This document shows, one piece after another, positions 11,890 to 22,679 of a stretch of DNA of 64,000 nt; position 1 is the first letter of the stretch; the number at the start of each line of letters is the position of its first letter. The notes under the pieces are model-generated. The model saw only the letters and a program-made list of their open reading frames with translations. It ran no database searches and was not told the DNA's origin. The DNA is from Pleurodeles waltl (Eukaryota > Chordata > Amphibia > Caudata > Salamandridae), in contig NC_090443.1 in NCBI RefSeq assembly GCF_031143425.1, positions 1,056,717,554 to 1,056,781,553 of the forward strand, read 5' to 3'. The translations under genes were made by a program, and so were the position numbers.

Positions 11890-12449
11890 ATAAACACAGA
11901 ATGTTTCTATCCCAAATTAAATGACTACCAGTTTCCAGCAAATCACAATGCGATATTCATTGACACAAATGCCCAATCCCAGTGCGACTCCATGTAACCA
12001 ACCAATTGCAGTACAGCACCAAATGACATAACGATGAATCCTAGCACTGCAATCAAAGCTGAACAACCAATCTCAGCATGACACCTAAATGATATAGCAC
12101 ACAACACAGCAGAGGGCGATTTTCACTTCACTCCCTTCTGCTTAGCATAAACAAAATATCACAAAGTACAACAATTCTCGTCTGCTTTACCTAAAGGAAA
12201 ATAGAATCCGCAATCTCTATAAGGGTAATAAGGAATGGCATCCTCCTGGCACTACCAAAAGTACAAAGCAAGCTCCTGGCCAGGAGTAGCCCATTCCGAC
12301 CTGCGGGATCCATTCCTGTGCACAACTGAACACCAATCTCAGTTAGTACAATGCCACAGCAGACATTTAATACGTCCTTATCTATGGTGTGGCCATAGTG
12401 CCTCACAGTCCAATACCTGAACCTTAAGAGACAAGTCAAATGCCGGTTA
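11890..12449. other. No gene seen
   Basis: AT-moderate sequence without a recognised element. Confidence 0.4.
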
Positions 12450-13200
12450 CTTTTATGCTTATATGTCTGCTGGTCTATTTGCATGGGTACCTGTTTGGCT
12501 GTTGACCTTTGAACACAGACACCTGTATGTCGGTTGGTCTGTTTGCATTAGCACCTGTGAGCTTGTCGGTCTGTGTAAATGAGTGCCGATACATTTGTTG
12601 TTGACTATGTTGTCTATAACATATACATTTTTCTGGAAACGTCACTTGTGCATGTGTGTGGGTACTTTTGTAGAGAGTTATTTAATTGGATTCCTCTGTG
12701 TGTTTAGTGTGTGCTCATTGGTAGGTGCATGTGGTTGTGGGCCTTAAAATTGTTAGGTCTGCACGCATGGGTGAGAGTTTTGGTCGATGTACAAGGAGTA
12801 TCTGTTCTTATGGAGGCCTGTGTGCTTGACTACCTGTGAGTCTGTTTTTCACTGTACATAAATGCCCATATGCATGTTGAATATTGCACATGGACATGTG
12901 TACGCCTGCTCTGTGTACAGTGGTGTTTGTGTGACTGCTCGTCTATTTGCTTGGATTTCTCTGTGGGTTGTTGGTCTGCATACACAGATGCCTGCATCTC
13001 TAATAGTCTTTATACCGTTGTGTCTGTGTGTCTGCTGGTATAATCTCATGACTGTCTCTGTTGGTCTGGGTACACAGGTGCCTGAATGTCTGTTGGTCTC
13101 TTTGGCTGGGTACCTGTATGTTTTCTGTTCTGCATACGGCTACCTGTATGTATATTGGTCTGTTTGCATGGATAGTTGTTGGTGGTGCCTATTGGGTATT
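12450..13200. repeat. Degenerate GT-rich tandem repeat
   Basis: Phrases such as TGTTGGTCTGTTTGCATGGG and TACCTGTATGT recur irregularly about every 40-50 bases. Units are diverged and the frames through them are repeat-driven. It ends shortly before the GST exon at 13227. Confidence 0.5.
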
Positions 13201-13226
13201 TCAATGTTTGGCTTATTTCAACACAG

Positions 13227-13328
13227 AAAACCAACAAAGAGAAGTACTTAGAAGAGCTGCCGAATCATCTGAGGAATTTTGAGCGTCTTCTCTCCCAGAA
13301 CTCGAGTGGATTCATCATTGGCAGCACG
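13227..13328 (+). CDS. GSTP1: Pi-class glutathione S-transferase, penultimate coding exon
   Basis: A 102-base exon of 34 codons, phase 0 at both ends. It has a pyrimidine-rich tract and AACACAG acceptor before it and a GTGAGC donor after it. The translation contains LPNHLRNFERLLSQN and ends GFIIGST, which matches the helix of cytosolic pi-class GST that precedes the SFADYN segment. Pi GSTs are cytosolic homodimers that conjugate glutathione to electrophiles, and this stretch belongs to the all-helical C-terminal domain. The exon is slightly shorter than I recall for mammals, in the loop before the splice junction. It joins in frame to the exon at 17266 across a 3.9-kb intron. I could not find the preceding exon (the one ending near the YTNY region) in bases 1-13226, so it probably lies further left. 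The call is strong; whether this is GSTP1 itself or a lineage-specific paralogue cannot be told here. Confidence 0.9.
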
Positions 13329-13987
13329 GTGAGCTAAGCTGAAGGTCCATGATTGCCCTCTGAAGGGGTGACACCAACCTGCAGGTAAAAGAGAGGTTGG
13401 GCTTTGGAAAACTAAAACGCTGCAGACTTCCAGTTCATCGTCCCATGGAACTGTCCCTTACAATGCATTTTGGTAACAGAGACATTTACTGCCAGATTTA
13501 CTAAGATTGTGCCTTACCTTTGCATCGTAGTGTGTGTATAGTAAATATGGCGCATCCATGAGCCACAAACGTACACAGCGAAATGATTTCCCAAGCGAAT
13601 GCAACCCAGCACTGCATGAGTCTTAGTAAACCTGCATCATAGTGGGAGAGCGGTCTGTGGAGTCTTCTCTGCAGGACTGTACAGAGTAACAGAGAGTGGC
13701 AGGTACAGAGGGGCGTATGGTCTATGCCAGTGATTCTCACAGTATGACCTGGGGCCTCATACAGCCCTCCCGACCTTCACATGTGGCCCCAGCAGAACGA
13801 CTGCACTGGGCTGCCGTGTGCTTGATCGAGCAGTAACATTCAGAAAGATATTGAAGAAACAGCTAGCATTTATTTACACTAGCTGAACTATAAGAGAAGA
13901 AGCCGCTAAGGTGTCCTGGAACACAACTTTAGGAAAGCATTATTTTTATAAAGACATTTTGCAACAAACGTGTAAAAACATGATAAA

Positions 13988-14157
13988 GGGCCTGATTTAA
14001 AGGTTGGCGGACGGGTTACTCCGTTATTAATGTGACAGACATCCCATCCCCTGTATTACTATTTCCATGGGATATAATGGAATTGTAATATGGTGGACGG
14101 GTTATCTGTAACATGTGTGACAGAGTAACCCCATCCATCAAACTCTAAACCAGGCCC
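13988..14157. mobile_element. 170-bp palindromic MITE
   Basis: Almost the entire element is one inverted repeat. The left arm is GGGCCTGATTTAAAGG.TTGGCGGAC and the right arm read inward is GGGCCTGGTTTAGAG. It is flanked by AAA on both sides (13985-13987, 14158-14160). It is the same length and sequence family as the copy at 36200, which has its own 3-bp flank duplication. Confidence 0.8.
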
Positions 14158-14160
14158 AAA

Positions 14161-14831
14161 GTCTCTCCAAAATTGAAAAAGTATATTCCATGAATATGCA
14201 GCTGTGTTTTCCCCCAGGACGTCTGATGATATCAGTGGGGTTAGAAGTATTTGTCAAACTGATAGTTTTCAAAAATGAAGGTAGAAACGTTAATGCCTCC
14301 GCCCACCCTGACAGTGCCAATAGTGGCAAGTCAGTTGCCACATAGAGCCTTTGGGTGGTCTAGGTTGTTATTATACATGGATAACATTATAGTTTGTTAA
14401 ATAAAACTCAAGAGAGAAGGTTTTGTACAGCGCATATCCTGAACTCATGTATTTGAAGGTGGCCCTATATATCATAACAAAGAAAAAAGAGGCAAAATAA
14501 AATTTGACAAATGTCTAGAATCACACAACTTGGCCTAATGGGGAAGCCAGGATTGATCCCACGTTTTCTGGCTTCACATTGTGCAATGGATTCTATTTTA
14601 TTTCAATTCAATAAACAAGCTACATCTTGATTAACACTTGAATCTTCCAAGCTAGCGATAGCACCCACCTTAACCTCTCTCCTCACAAAGCCCCACTTCC
14701 ACCTTGCTGGCATCAGTGTGGCCAGCGGGCACACTACAGACCACCCTTTGTTTGTGAGAACCCACGGTCTATGCAGTTGCTCCCTCACACAGCATGGGGA
14801 TGACTGATTCACGCAGTGGCAGAGTGGGCAT
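14161..14831. other. No gene seen
   Basis: Intronic sequence of the GST gene with no recognised element. Confidence 0.4.
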
Positions 14832-14834
14832 ATA

Positions 14835-15858
14835 GGCCCTCATTACAACCTTGGCGGTTGGCAGAGAAGCGGCGGTCTTACGGCCAACAGGCTGGCGATA
14901 AAAAAATTGGAATCATGACCATGGCGGTCATCACCCACTTCTCCGATCCGACCGCCAGGGCGGAGACGACCGCTGGGCTGGAGACTTGGGTCTCCAGCCC
15001 GGCGGCAGTCATAAGACCGCCGGCGGTATCATGACCCGGCTGACCGCCATGGATGTCATGGGGTTGGGAACCGCCATGAAATCCATGGCGGTAAGCACTA
15101 TCAGTGCCAGGGAATTCCTTCCCTGGCACTGATACGGGTCTCCCTCACCCCCCACCCCCACCCCCGAGTCCTTCCCTGACACCCCCTGTCCCCTGCCACA
15201 CCCCAAAGGTGGCAGGACCCCCTCCCCACTCCCGCCCCCAACATCACTATACAGACTCACACCGACACGCACGCAGACACCACCAACACACATACCCGCA
15301 CACACACCAACAAACATGCCAACAGCCACACACACAGTCATACACGCACACCCACATTCAGTCATACACGCACACATCCATACAGACATACATACAGACA
15401 GACACGCACACATTTCCAAACACACAACACCCCCGCATGCATACATGCACTCACACACCCCCTCTACATACTCACACGCACACCCCCATGCACGCACACA
15501 ACACACAACACCGCCCCACCCCCCCCAACGGACGATCAACTTACCTGGTCCGTTGATCCTCCGGGAGGGGACGGGATCCATGGTGGCTGCTCCGCCGCCA
15601 GCACCCCATCAACAGAACACCACCACGCCAAATCACGTAACGTGATTCGGTGTGTGGTGTTCTGTTGACGGGCGGTGGAGCAACCTCCACTTCCCCGCCG
15701 TCCGCCAGTATGGCTGCTGACGGCTCTCTGTCCGGAAAAGGACGGAGGGCTGCCAGCAGTCATAATTCGCCGAGCGGAAAGCCGCCAGCACTGGCGGTCT
15801 CAGCACGGCGGTCCCTCGGCGGTCTTGTGAAAAGACAGCCGAGATTGAAATTACCCCC
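14835..15858. mobile_element. 1-kb foldback element with ATA target duplication
   Basis: Starts GGCCCTCATTACAAC and ends with TTGAAATTACCCCC; flanked by ATA at 14832-14834 and 15859-15861. Its outer parts are strings of hairpins, for example 15105-15133 (ATCAGTGCCAGGGAA with a perfect partner, 15-bp arms) and a long imperfect palindrome around 15606-15664. The middle (15240-15510) is a degenerate CA-rich stretch, so this copy is longer than those at 732 and 60862. The long cysteine-rich open frame on the minus strand is produced by the CA-rich tract and is not a gene. Confidence 0.75.
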
Positions 15859-15949
15859 ATAGTGTTCTTGGCCTAACCAATATGTGTGGGTTTAGGAAAC
15901 CGGAAACAGAAGAGACCAGGGAGGGTAGTTATGAGGGGATACTAGCTTT

Positions 15950-16760
15950 GTTCATTCATGTTTTCCATCTCTTTCCGGTCCCATGGACCACTCCCTTTTT
16001 CTCCTCAGTGTCTTCATCTCTGGATAAATTCTCTTTGTCCTTCCCCTTTTCCATCCCTCTCTCTCTGTGGTCTCTATGGAAAGTTCCTTCATCTCTGCCA
16101 TTTCTTCTGCTCCTTCCCCTCCTTCGCCATACATTTCTTCTACTTGATTTGCCATACAGTTGCTGTATCACTCTCCCTTTCTCCATCACTGTCTTAAACC
16201 ACGGGGGCTGCCTCATGCCGTAGGAGTCCCCTTGTTCAGAAGGATCTTCTTCACTTAACTGTTCTATCTGTCTGCTTCTGACAGGTCCACTTTCCTTTTC
16301 CATTGCACAATCTTGTCCCTTGGTTTTTCCTTCATCTCCATTGTTCTCTTCCTCTCATAGGTCTCTTTTCCTTTCTCTTATTACACGTTCCTCTTGATGA
16401 TTCCTTCATCTCCAGTGCATTCTTCTTCTGACAGGTCTCCTTTCATTTCCCCCTAATACTCGATCTTGACTCTTGGTGATTCCTTCATCTCATGGGTCTT
16501 TTGTTCATCTTCTTTCAGGTCCCCTTTCTCCTGTTACTCTCTGTTGCCCCTTGGCAACTCCTCCATCTCCAGTGTCCTCTTCTTCTTCTGTGAGATCACC
16601 TTTCCTTTTCTCCTGTTCCTCATTCTTGTCCCTTGGTGTCCTCTTCAGGTTCACTCAGTGATTCCTTAATTTCCTGAGTGTCTCCTCCTCACAGGACACC
16701 TTTCCCATAGTGTTCTTCCTTTCTCTTTCTCTCTATTAGGGCTGATTCTTCAATCTTTTT
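15950..16760. repeat. CT-rich (polypyrimidine) low-complexity tract
   Basis: About 800 bp dominated by TTCCTTCATCTCC-like motifs on the + strand, repeating loosely. Frames here are serine/phenylalanine/leucine-rich on + and glutamate/arginine-rich on - by composition only. It lies within the last intron of the GST gene. Confidence 0.75.
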
Positions 16761-17265
16761 GTATTCTCATTTAGAGACCTCCCCTCCAAATAAACAGAGT
16801 CATCAAGGGTAGGGTAGGTTAAAGATGAGCTGCAAAAGATCCCTTGTGTTTTTTTCCAGGAATGCAATGCGATCTTATGCTTCTTACAATCCCTTGCAGA
16901 AAATGCAAAAGACACAGGAATCTAAGATTTGTGATCCTTGATCACAGATTATGAATACTCTTGTTCTTTATCTTAGAAAGAAACATTTACTACTGCCCAT
17001 TCATCTGACTTTTCTCCGCCTTCCTTTAACCACACAGTGGTTGCTTACCCAGTGCTGAGGTATGATATGGTTTGTTTTGAGGGTGGTACTAACAGATCAA
17101 CAGATCTCCTTTGATTTTTGTCTTATTATTCATGCTGGTCACACAGAGGGTCACTTTTCTTCCCTATCTTGTCCTCTGAAAAGGTCTCTTTTGCTGAACA
17201 CCTTTTGCTATCTCTTATCTCTTGAGCGATCTCCTCCTCACTTGGATGTCTTTTCCACTTGACAG

Positions 17266-17454
17266 GTCTCCTTTGCCGATTACAATCTCCTGGACATTCT
17301 TCTCTTCCATCTGTTCATCGCCCCAGACTGCCTGAATAGCTTCCCCCGTCTGAAAGCCTTCAAAGAAAAGATGGAATCTCGTCCCAAACTGAAGGCCTTT
17401 CTGCAGTCGAATGAACACAAGACCCGTCCCTTCTTACCTGAAAATATGCTGTAG
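17266..17454 (+). CDS. GSTP1: Pi-class glutathione S-transferase, last coding exon
   Basis: A 189-base terminal exon of 62 codons plus TAG. It follows the acceptor TTCCACTTGACAG and continues the exon at 13227 in phase 0. It begins VSFADYNLLDILLF, the N-capping box and hydrophobic core helix typical of GSTs; the SFADYNLLD form is pi-class, not alpha or mu. It continues with APDCLNSFPRLKAF and RPKLKAFLQS, all in register with vertebrate GSTP. The tail (TRPFLPENML) differs from the NGNGKQ-type end of mammalian proteins. There is no frameshift or stop, so the gene looks functional. Together the two exons give the last 96 residues of a protein usually about 210 residues long. Codon use and intact splice sites contrast with the decayed mobile elements around it. 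Confidence 0.93.
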   Translation, partial: VSFADYNLLDILLFHLFIAPDCLNSFPRLKAFKEKMESRPKLKAFLQSNEHKTRPFLPENML

Positions 17455-17612
17455 TTGGATCATCATCCAATGGGCCATCGGTCACCTCAGAAAACCTCTC
17501 TTCCACCTCACCAGGAAGCTGTGACTGACCACTTCATCCAGGGGAAAGAGCTGATCAATCTCTGGGCTCATGGAAGGAAACTGAAAAATAAAAAGCTTTA
17601 TCAAAAAGTCTT
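17455..17612 (+). promoter_or_regulatory. GST 3' UTR with poly(A) signal
   Basis: The short 3' UTR follows the TAG at 17452-17454. A canonical AATAAA sits at 17587-17592, so cleavage would be expected about 10-30 bases later. The end near 17612 is inferred from that spacing. Confidence 0.65.
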
Positions 17613-18850
17613 GTCTCCCCATCTGCAAGACTGTTTTTGAATGTTATTTGTATTTATTTAAAAAAAGCCCTTTGAAAAGAAACAATACACTTTCAAAATG
17701 GCGGCACAAAGGAAGATTGTTGGTAACAGATAGAAATGATGCTATAGTGCAGTTAAATAATACAGATATAAGGCTTAGGTAATATATATTTACGTTCAGT
17801 TACAAAGGCTAGCAGGGATGGGACGAGGAGTCTGGGGGTGTTAACAGTGCTGACTGTCCAGCCTGAAAAAGCTTCAAAAGCAGAAAAGGAGGTCTTTATC
17901 CCAGATTTGCAGGCAAGGGTGCTCCAGTGAAGAAGTCCAAGTAATTTGTAGGACCTTTTCGATGTGGGTTCTGGCTGGTTTGAGAATGGGCAGAGGTTCT
18001 GGGAGTCTAGAATCAGTGAGTGTGCCTGGGCATGGCATGAATATGCCATAAGAAACAGGGAGTGGCCATGCCATGTACTGCCTTCTAGGCTGTAGTGGGG
18101 CGTTTGTGTGGCGCTATGTCTGGTGACAACTATCTTGGTGCCTCTTGAAAGTAGTGGGGGAGAGGCTGGGAACTTAAAGGGCATGTGTTTGGCAAAATGT
18201 ACTACGTGCTAAGTGTCAACCAATCAAGTGGCAATCACTTAAGGTACTCAGATAGTGGCTGTTGCACACATCCAATTTACTCAAGTCCAGTATTTGTATG
18301 TAGTAACTACACAAGGAGATAATAGTTGTGCCCTGGTGTTCAGCGACTAGAATCTGACCTCATTTATCCTTTGAGTTAATCAATTATTCCTGTCCAGTGC
18401 TGGAGTAGAATTGCACACCAGGCTCCCCGGGCAGAAGGTGATGATGATACCGCATCATGGCAGTGAAGGAGGAGCCGTGAAAGGCATGATGATTCCAAAC
18501 TCTGTATGAAACACTTACACCCACTGGATGGTGTCATCAATGATGTAATATGAGATGTCAGAAGTGATGTCACTGACCATGTCATGAGTGATGCAATATG
18601 TGAGGTCATAAGCAATGCATTGCGGGGGCGTACGTTATCGTTAGCTCAGGTAACTATAACTGCTGAATTTCTATGGTTTTGTGTGTATTAAATCTGAGAA
18701 TAATTGTAATGTCCCTGTAACCTTTGTTTTTTCTGTGAATTCCTAAGGTTTTTTTCATTCTATTTCCTAACTATAAAGTCCCTGTAACTGTGTTTTTTTT
18801 TAGCGAATTGTCTAGGTTTTTATTGGTTTTTCCTAAATATAAAGTCACTG
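17613..18850. other. No gene seen downstream of GST
   Basis: No second gene is recognised. A short GATGTCA/ATGTAATATGAGATGTCA-type degenerate repeat occupies about 18530-18625. Confidence 0.45.
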
Positions 18851-18852
18851 TA

Positions 18853-20230
18853 AGTCTAGTCTAGTCTTCTGGATTTGTAAAGCACATGGCTACCCTAAGG
18901 GCTTCCCAGCGCTAAGCAGAGTTGAGATACTTGACTAGATAAGCTACGTTATGTAAACAAGAAAGTTTTTAACAATTTTCTGAATTGGAGTTCAGATTCA
19001 GTCCTTGTGATTTGAAGTGGTAGGGTATTCCAGAGCTTTGGAACCATGAAGGTGAAAGAGCGGCCTCCAGCTCTTGCCCTGTTGATCCTTGGCACTGTAA
19101 GTAGTTGCTGATTTGATGAGCGCAGAGGTCTTGAAGAATGATGGGATATCAATAATCCCTGTATAAGTGCAGTTCCTTTTTTATATATTGCTTTATATGC
19201 CAGCCAAGCAGTTTGAAGTGAATCCTTTTCTATACTGGAAGCCAGTGTAGTGCCGTCCTAGCGGCAGTCACTGGCTGAGATGTTGGGATATTCAGCACTG
19301 TTAGAACTGCCACATTTTGTAAAGTTTGCAGTCTTTTGATAGCTGATTAAGGACTTTCTAGATGTAAGGAGTTTCCATAACCAAGCAGTGAAATAATCAA
19401 GCTTTCCACTGCAAACCTTCGGTTTGAGTTTGGCAACCAGCTCAATAATCTCCTCACAGGAGGCCGAAGCAAGTGGCCATCAGTTTTTAGACCTGGGTTG
19501 GCCCAGTTGGCTTCTTATTGATCTAGACTCCAAGGCTTTTCACCTCTTCCTTATGACTGGGTTGATGCCCAGACATAGAGGCCAGTTAAGCTCAAACCAC
19601 TGAGCCAGATTGTTTCCTACCATCAACACCTTAGTTTTGTCTCCATTAAGTTTGAGGCTGTTGGCAGCCATCAAGTCAACTACGTGCTTCAAGATTTGTC
19701 AAGGAGGGCAGAGGTCCTGTCTATTTGATGCAAAAGGCTTGATTATTTGAGTATCATCCACGTATGATATGGCTGTAAAGCTGTATGTTTTGATGATCTC
19801 CGCCAATGGACGGACATATATATATTAAATAGTGTTGGACTAATTGAGGACCCCTGCGGCAATCCACACTCCGGGGGAAAGATCTCAGATTGTTTATCTT
19901 CTTCACAGACTTGAAAAGTTCTGTTCTGAAGAAAGGCAGCATGTCACTTTAATGTTGACCCGGAAATCTCTCCACCTATTTGATAAAAGTGGTATGTGAG
20001 ACCATATCAAAAGTAGCTCTCAAGTCCAGAAGGATCAGGGCAGCTGAGCCCCCAGTGCCCAGGATTCCCCTGAGCTCCGCTGTGGCTGCTGAAAGGGCTG
20101 TTTCCCTGCTGTTACCTATTCTGAATCATTTGGGAGAGATGTAAAATCTCATTCCCCTCAAGGTAGCTAGCAAGTGCTTTGTTAACAATTGGTTCCAGCA
20201 TTTTGCTAGGTCCTGGCAGGAGGGAAATGG
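18853..20230 (-). mobile_element. L2-like LINE remnant
   Basis: Read on the minus strand, the 3' part (18949-19152) encodes LRSSNQQLLTVPRI, RAGGRSFTF and LWNTLP, the C-terminal signature of L2-type LINE proteins. Further 5' (19741-19942) are remains of the reverse transcriptase G-x-P-Q-G and Y-V-D-D boxes, and at 20120-20230 the first palm segment. There are many frameshifts and stops, and the 5' end is missing. The 3' end near 18853 matches the expected end of a retrotranscript. Confidence 0.75.
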
Positions 20231-20235
20231 GGTGC

Positions 20236-20286
20236 TAATAATAATAATAATAATAATAATAATATTAATAATAATAATAATAATAA
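20236..20286. repeat. (AAT)n microsatellite
   Basis: About 17 AAT/ATA triplets with one interruption, at the 5' edge of the L2-like remnant. Confidence 0.95.
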
Positions 20287-20929
20287 CCTTTGTATTTTTA
20301 CAAAAATATATATTTATTAAACACAACCAACTATAACATTATTTTAGCCTTAGTTTGTTTTTAAGTGATGGTAATCTAGAAATATTTTATGTAAAAAAAA
20401 ATATTAAAAAATATTGTTAATTCTTGTGAAATCAAAAATTATGTTTTTTTCCGCATAAATGTTGTCCATCAATGGAGACTATAAAATTGATGTTTGAGGT
20501 AAGCGATTTAGTAAAATAACATAGACACTTACATTCCAATAAGTAATTCCAGCTTACAAGGCTGTTTAATACATATTTCTGGATTCACAATGATGTCACA
20601 GTACCGCCTCGACGGCCATTGAATCCCACGTGACAGAGCTACAGATACATGTCATTGGTCCTTCCCATTTCTCCTTAGTGGGTCTCCTTACTCTTCACAC
20701 CTCTGCAGCTCAGGAGGAACTCTGCCTGTTTTTTTCTGGTGTTTTTTTCTAAACAATCATTGAGAATAGCATCAGGTGGAGCAGGAACAAGAGGAAGGAG
20801 AACTGCTGAAAAAAGGAATCTATTGTTGGAAGTTATTCTCCATGCCATCAGTAGAAAGGTAATAATGATAGCAAATGTAGTAAAATGCAGCCTTTGCAAT
20901 AAACAACTCTCCAGAGGGATAACCGAAAA
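20287..20929. other. No gene seen
   Basis: AT-rich at first, then ordinary. No supported element. Confidence 0.4.
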
Positions 20930-22420
20930 GTACTTCCAGGGTAACCCTATGGGATGCTGCATTTATTTTGCCACCCATAGGGAGCCCATGCAAAGGCTTC
21001 TGCAGGACTGCCATTGCAGCCTGTGTGAAAAGGTACATGCACCCTTTCACTGCCATTTACACTGCACCAGGTCACTTATAAGTCACCCTTATTGCAGGCC
21101 TTCCAGCCCTAAAGGCAGGGTGCAACGTACCTGTGTGTGAGGACACCCCTGCACTAGCAGAGGTGCCCCCAGGACCTCCAGGACCACTTTCCCAGACTTC
21201 GTGAGTGCAGGGATGCCATTTTATGCATGCACTGGACATAGGTCACTACCTACTACCTATGTCCAGCTTCACAATGGTAACTTCACAATGGCCATGTTTG
21301 GTATCAAACATGTTGGAATCATACACCAAGGCTTTTGCAAGCATTGGTTGTATGATTCCATGCACTCTGGGGGTCCTTAGAGGACACCCAGTACTGCCAT
21401 TACAGCCTTCTGAGGTTTTCCAGGCAGCCCCATCTGCTGCCACCTCACAGACAGGTTTCTGCCCTCCTGTTGCTTGAGCAGCCCAATCCCAGGAAAGCAG
21501 AACAAAGGATTTCCTTTGGGAGAGTGATGTTACACCCTCTCCCCTTGGAAATAGGTGTTACAGGCATGGGAGGGGTAGCCTCCCGGAGCCTCTGGAAATG
21601 CTTTGAAAGGCACAGATGGTGCCCTCCTTGCATAATCCAGTCTACACGTGTTCAGGGACCCCCAGTCCCTCCTCTGGCATGAAACTAGACAAAGGAAACT
21701 CCAGGGGTGGTGCTCAGAGCTCCTCCAGAGGGTCCCTGGGTTTTGATATCTTGGGATTCCAAGTTGTCGGGGAACTCTAGGAGCATCTGAATGGCCAGTG
21801 CCAGCAGGTGACGTTAGAGCTCTCACCTGATAGGTGCTTACCTGTTTAGCTGACCAATCCTCCTTTCAGGGCTATTTAAGGTCTCTCTTTTGGGTGGTTC
21901 TTCAGATTCGTATTGCAAGACTCCAGCTGGAATCCTCTAGATCCTTTACTTCACCTTCTTACCAAAGAAACTGCATCTGGACCCTCCAGGAACTCTACAA
22001 CAGCAACAAAGAAGCAAAGATGACTTCTGCAACACTGTATCTTCAGCTCCTGCCAGCACCTGCACTGTTTCCCAATCATGCATCCTAACAGGACAGCCAG
22101 TCTTCAGCCTGCACCAGAAAAACGAAGGAATCTCCCTTGAAGTGAAGGAGTCACTTCCCTGTTTCAGCAGGCACCCCTCTGCAGCGACGACTGGTGGCTT
22201 GGGTCCCCTCTCCTGACAAAGTGCGTGGATCCAGCATCAAGGGTGGTCCCGACGGTCCTGACGGCCAACTCTGGTGGAGGTAAGAGTTTGGCTCCCCACG
22301 CAAGAAAGTACCCCTGTGCACCACGTGTTTTGTAGTTGCCAAGGCTTGTTGGCAAACTTTCACAAACTTCTTGGCGCACCATGCAGATCCAGCCCCCAGC
22401 ACTCCTTCCCAAACTGCCAA
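20930..22420 (+). repeat. Partial, diverged copy of family R
   Basis: Shares in order with the 37428-40571 element: TTTTGCCACCCATAGGGAGC, CTGCACCAGGTCACTTATAAG, GTGAGTGCAGGGATGCCATT, a TAGGTCACTACCTA block, and the CTCTGGAAATGC / ATGGTGCCC segment. It is more diverged than the copies at 34.9 and 37.4 kb and lacks clear ends. Open frames in it are not conserved as protein between copies. Confidence 0.65.
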
Positions 22421-22449
22421 GCCAGGTCCTCCCTGGACCGGAAACAAGC

Positions 22450-22493
22450 ATCCTGGGACCAATTTCAGGGTATCACCACTCATCAGCCAGGAT
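22450..22493 (-). ncRNA. Hammerhead ribozyme motif, conserved core present
   Basis: On the minus strand: ATCCTGG, CTGATGA, a stem II hairpin with a GAT loop, GAAA, TTGGTC, CCAGGAT. Stem I is a perfect 7-bp pairing (22487-22493 with 22450-22456). All conserved core nucleotides and the GTC cleavage triplet are present. Stem II has one mismatch and one wobble. Stem III is very short, as in newt satellite-2 and retrozyme ribozymes, which often act as dimers. Confidence 0.8.
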
Positions 22494-22612
22494 AACTTGA
22501 ATCCAATGGTTATTGTGCTTGCCATGTCACCCCAGTATGGACCCAGCCTTATGCAAACAGGTCTTTACACTGATCCCCATGGGAACAGGTCCTCCCTGGG
22601 CCGGAAACAAGC

Positions 22613-22656
22613 ATCCTGGGACCAATTTCGGGGTATCACCCCTCATCAGTCAGGCT
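22613..22656 (-). ncRNA. Hammerhead ribozyme motif, second unit
   Basis: Minus strand: CTGATGA, then GGGGT-GAT-ACCCC (perfect 5-bp stem II), GAAA, TTGGTC and CCAGGAT. The core and GTC are intact. The 5' arm of stem I is weaker than in the neighbouring copy. It lies 163 bp from that copy, so the intervening RNA would be a unit-length product if both cleave. Confidence 0.8.
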
Positions 22657-22679
22657 AGCTTGAATTTAGGGTTTGTCTA

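Larger units (their letters stand above)
13329..17265 (+). other. Last intron of the GST gene
   Basis: Bounded by a GTGAGC donor and a CTTGACAG acceptor. It contains a 170-bp palindromic MITE (13988-14157), a 1-kb foldback element (14835-15858) and a long CT-rich tract (about 15950-16760). The length of 3.9 kb, mostly repeats, is what a giant amphibian genome would give. Confidence 0.8.
22425..22668 (-). mobile_element. Retrozyme/satellite-2-like repeat, about 1.5 units of 163 bp
   Basis: GGTCCTCCCTGG occurs at 22425 and 22588, each followed by the same 68-bp block, so the period is 163 bp. On the minus strand each unit holds a hammerhead motif. The spacer includes TTTGCATAAGGCTGGGTCCA, homologous to the block inside the 5698-6238 insertion, so the two loci are related families. 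It lies at the 3' edge of the family R copy. No target duplication was identified. Confidence 0.7.

Noticed and set aside
14222..14260. CTGATGA near ATATCAG
   Set aside because: Lacks GAAA and a cleavage triplet in the right place.
15009..15581. 190-codon cysteine-rich frame on the minus strand
   Set aside because: Covers the CA-rich core and hairpins of a foldback element; composition explains it.
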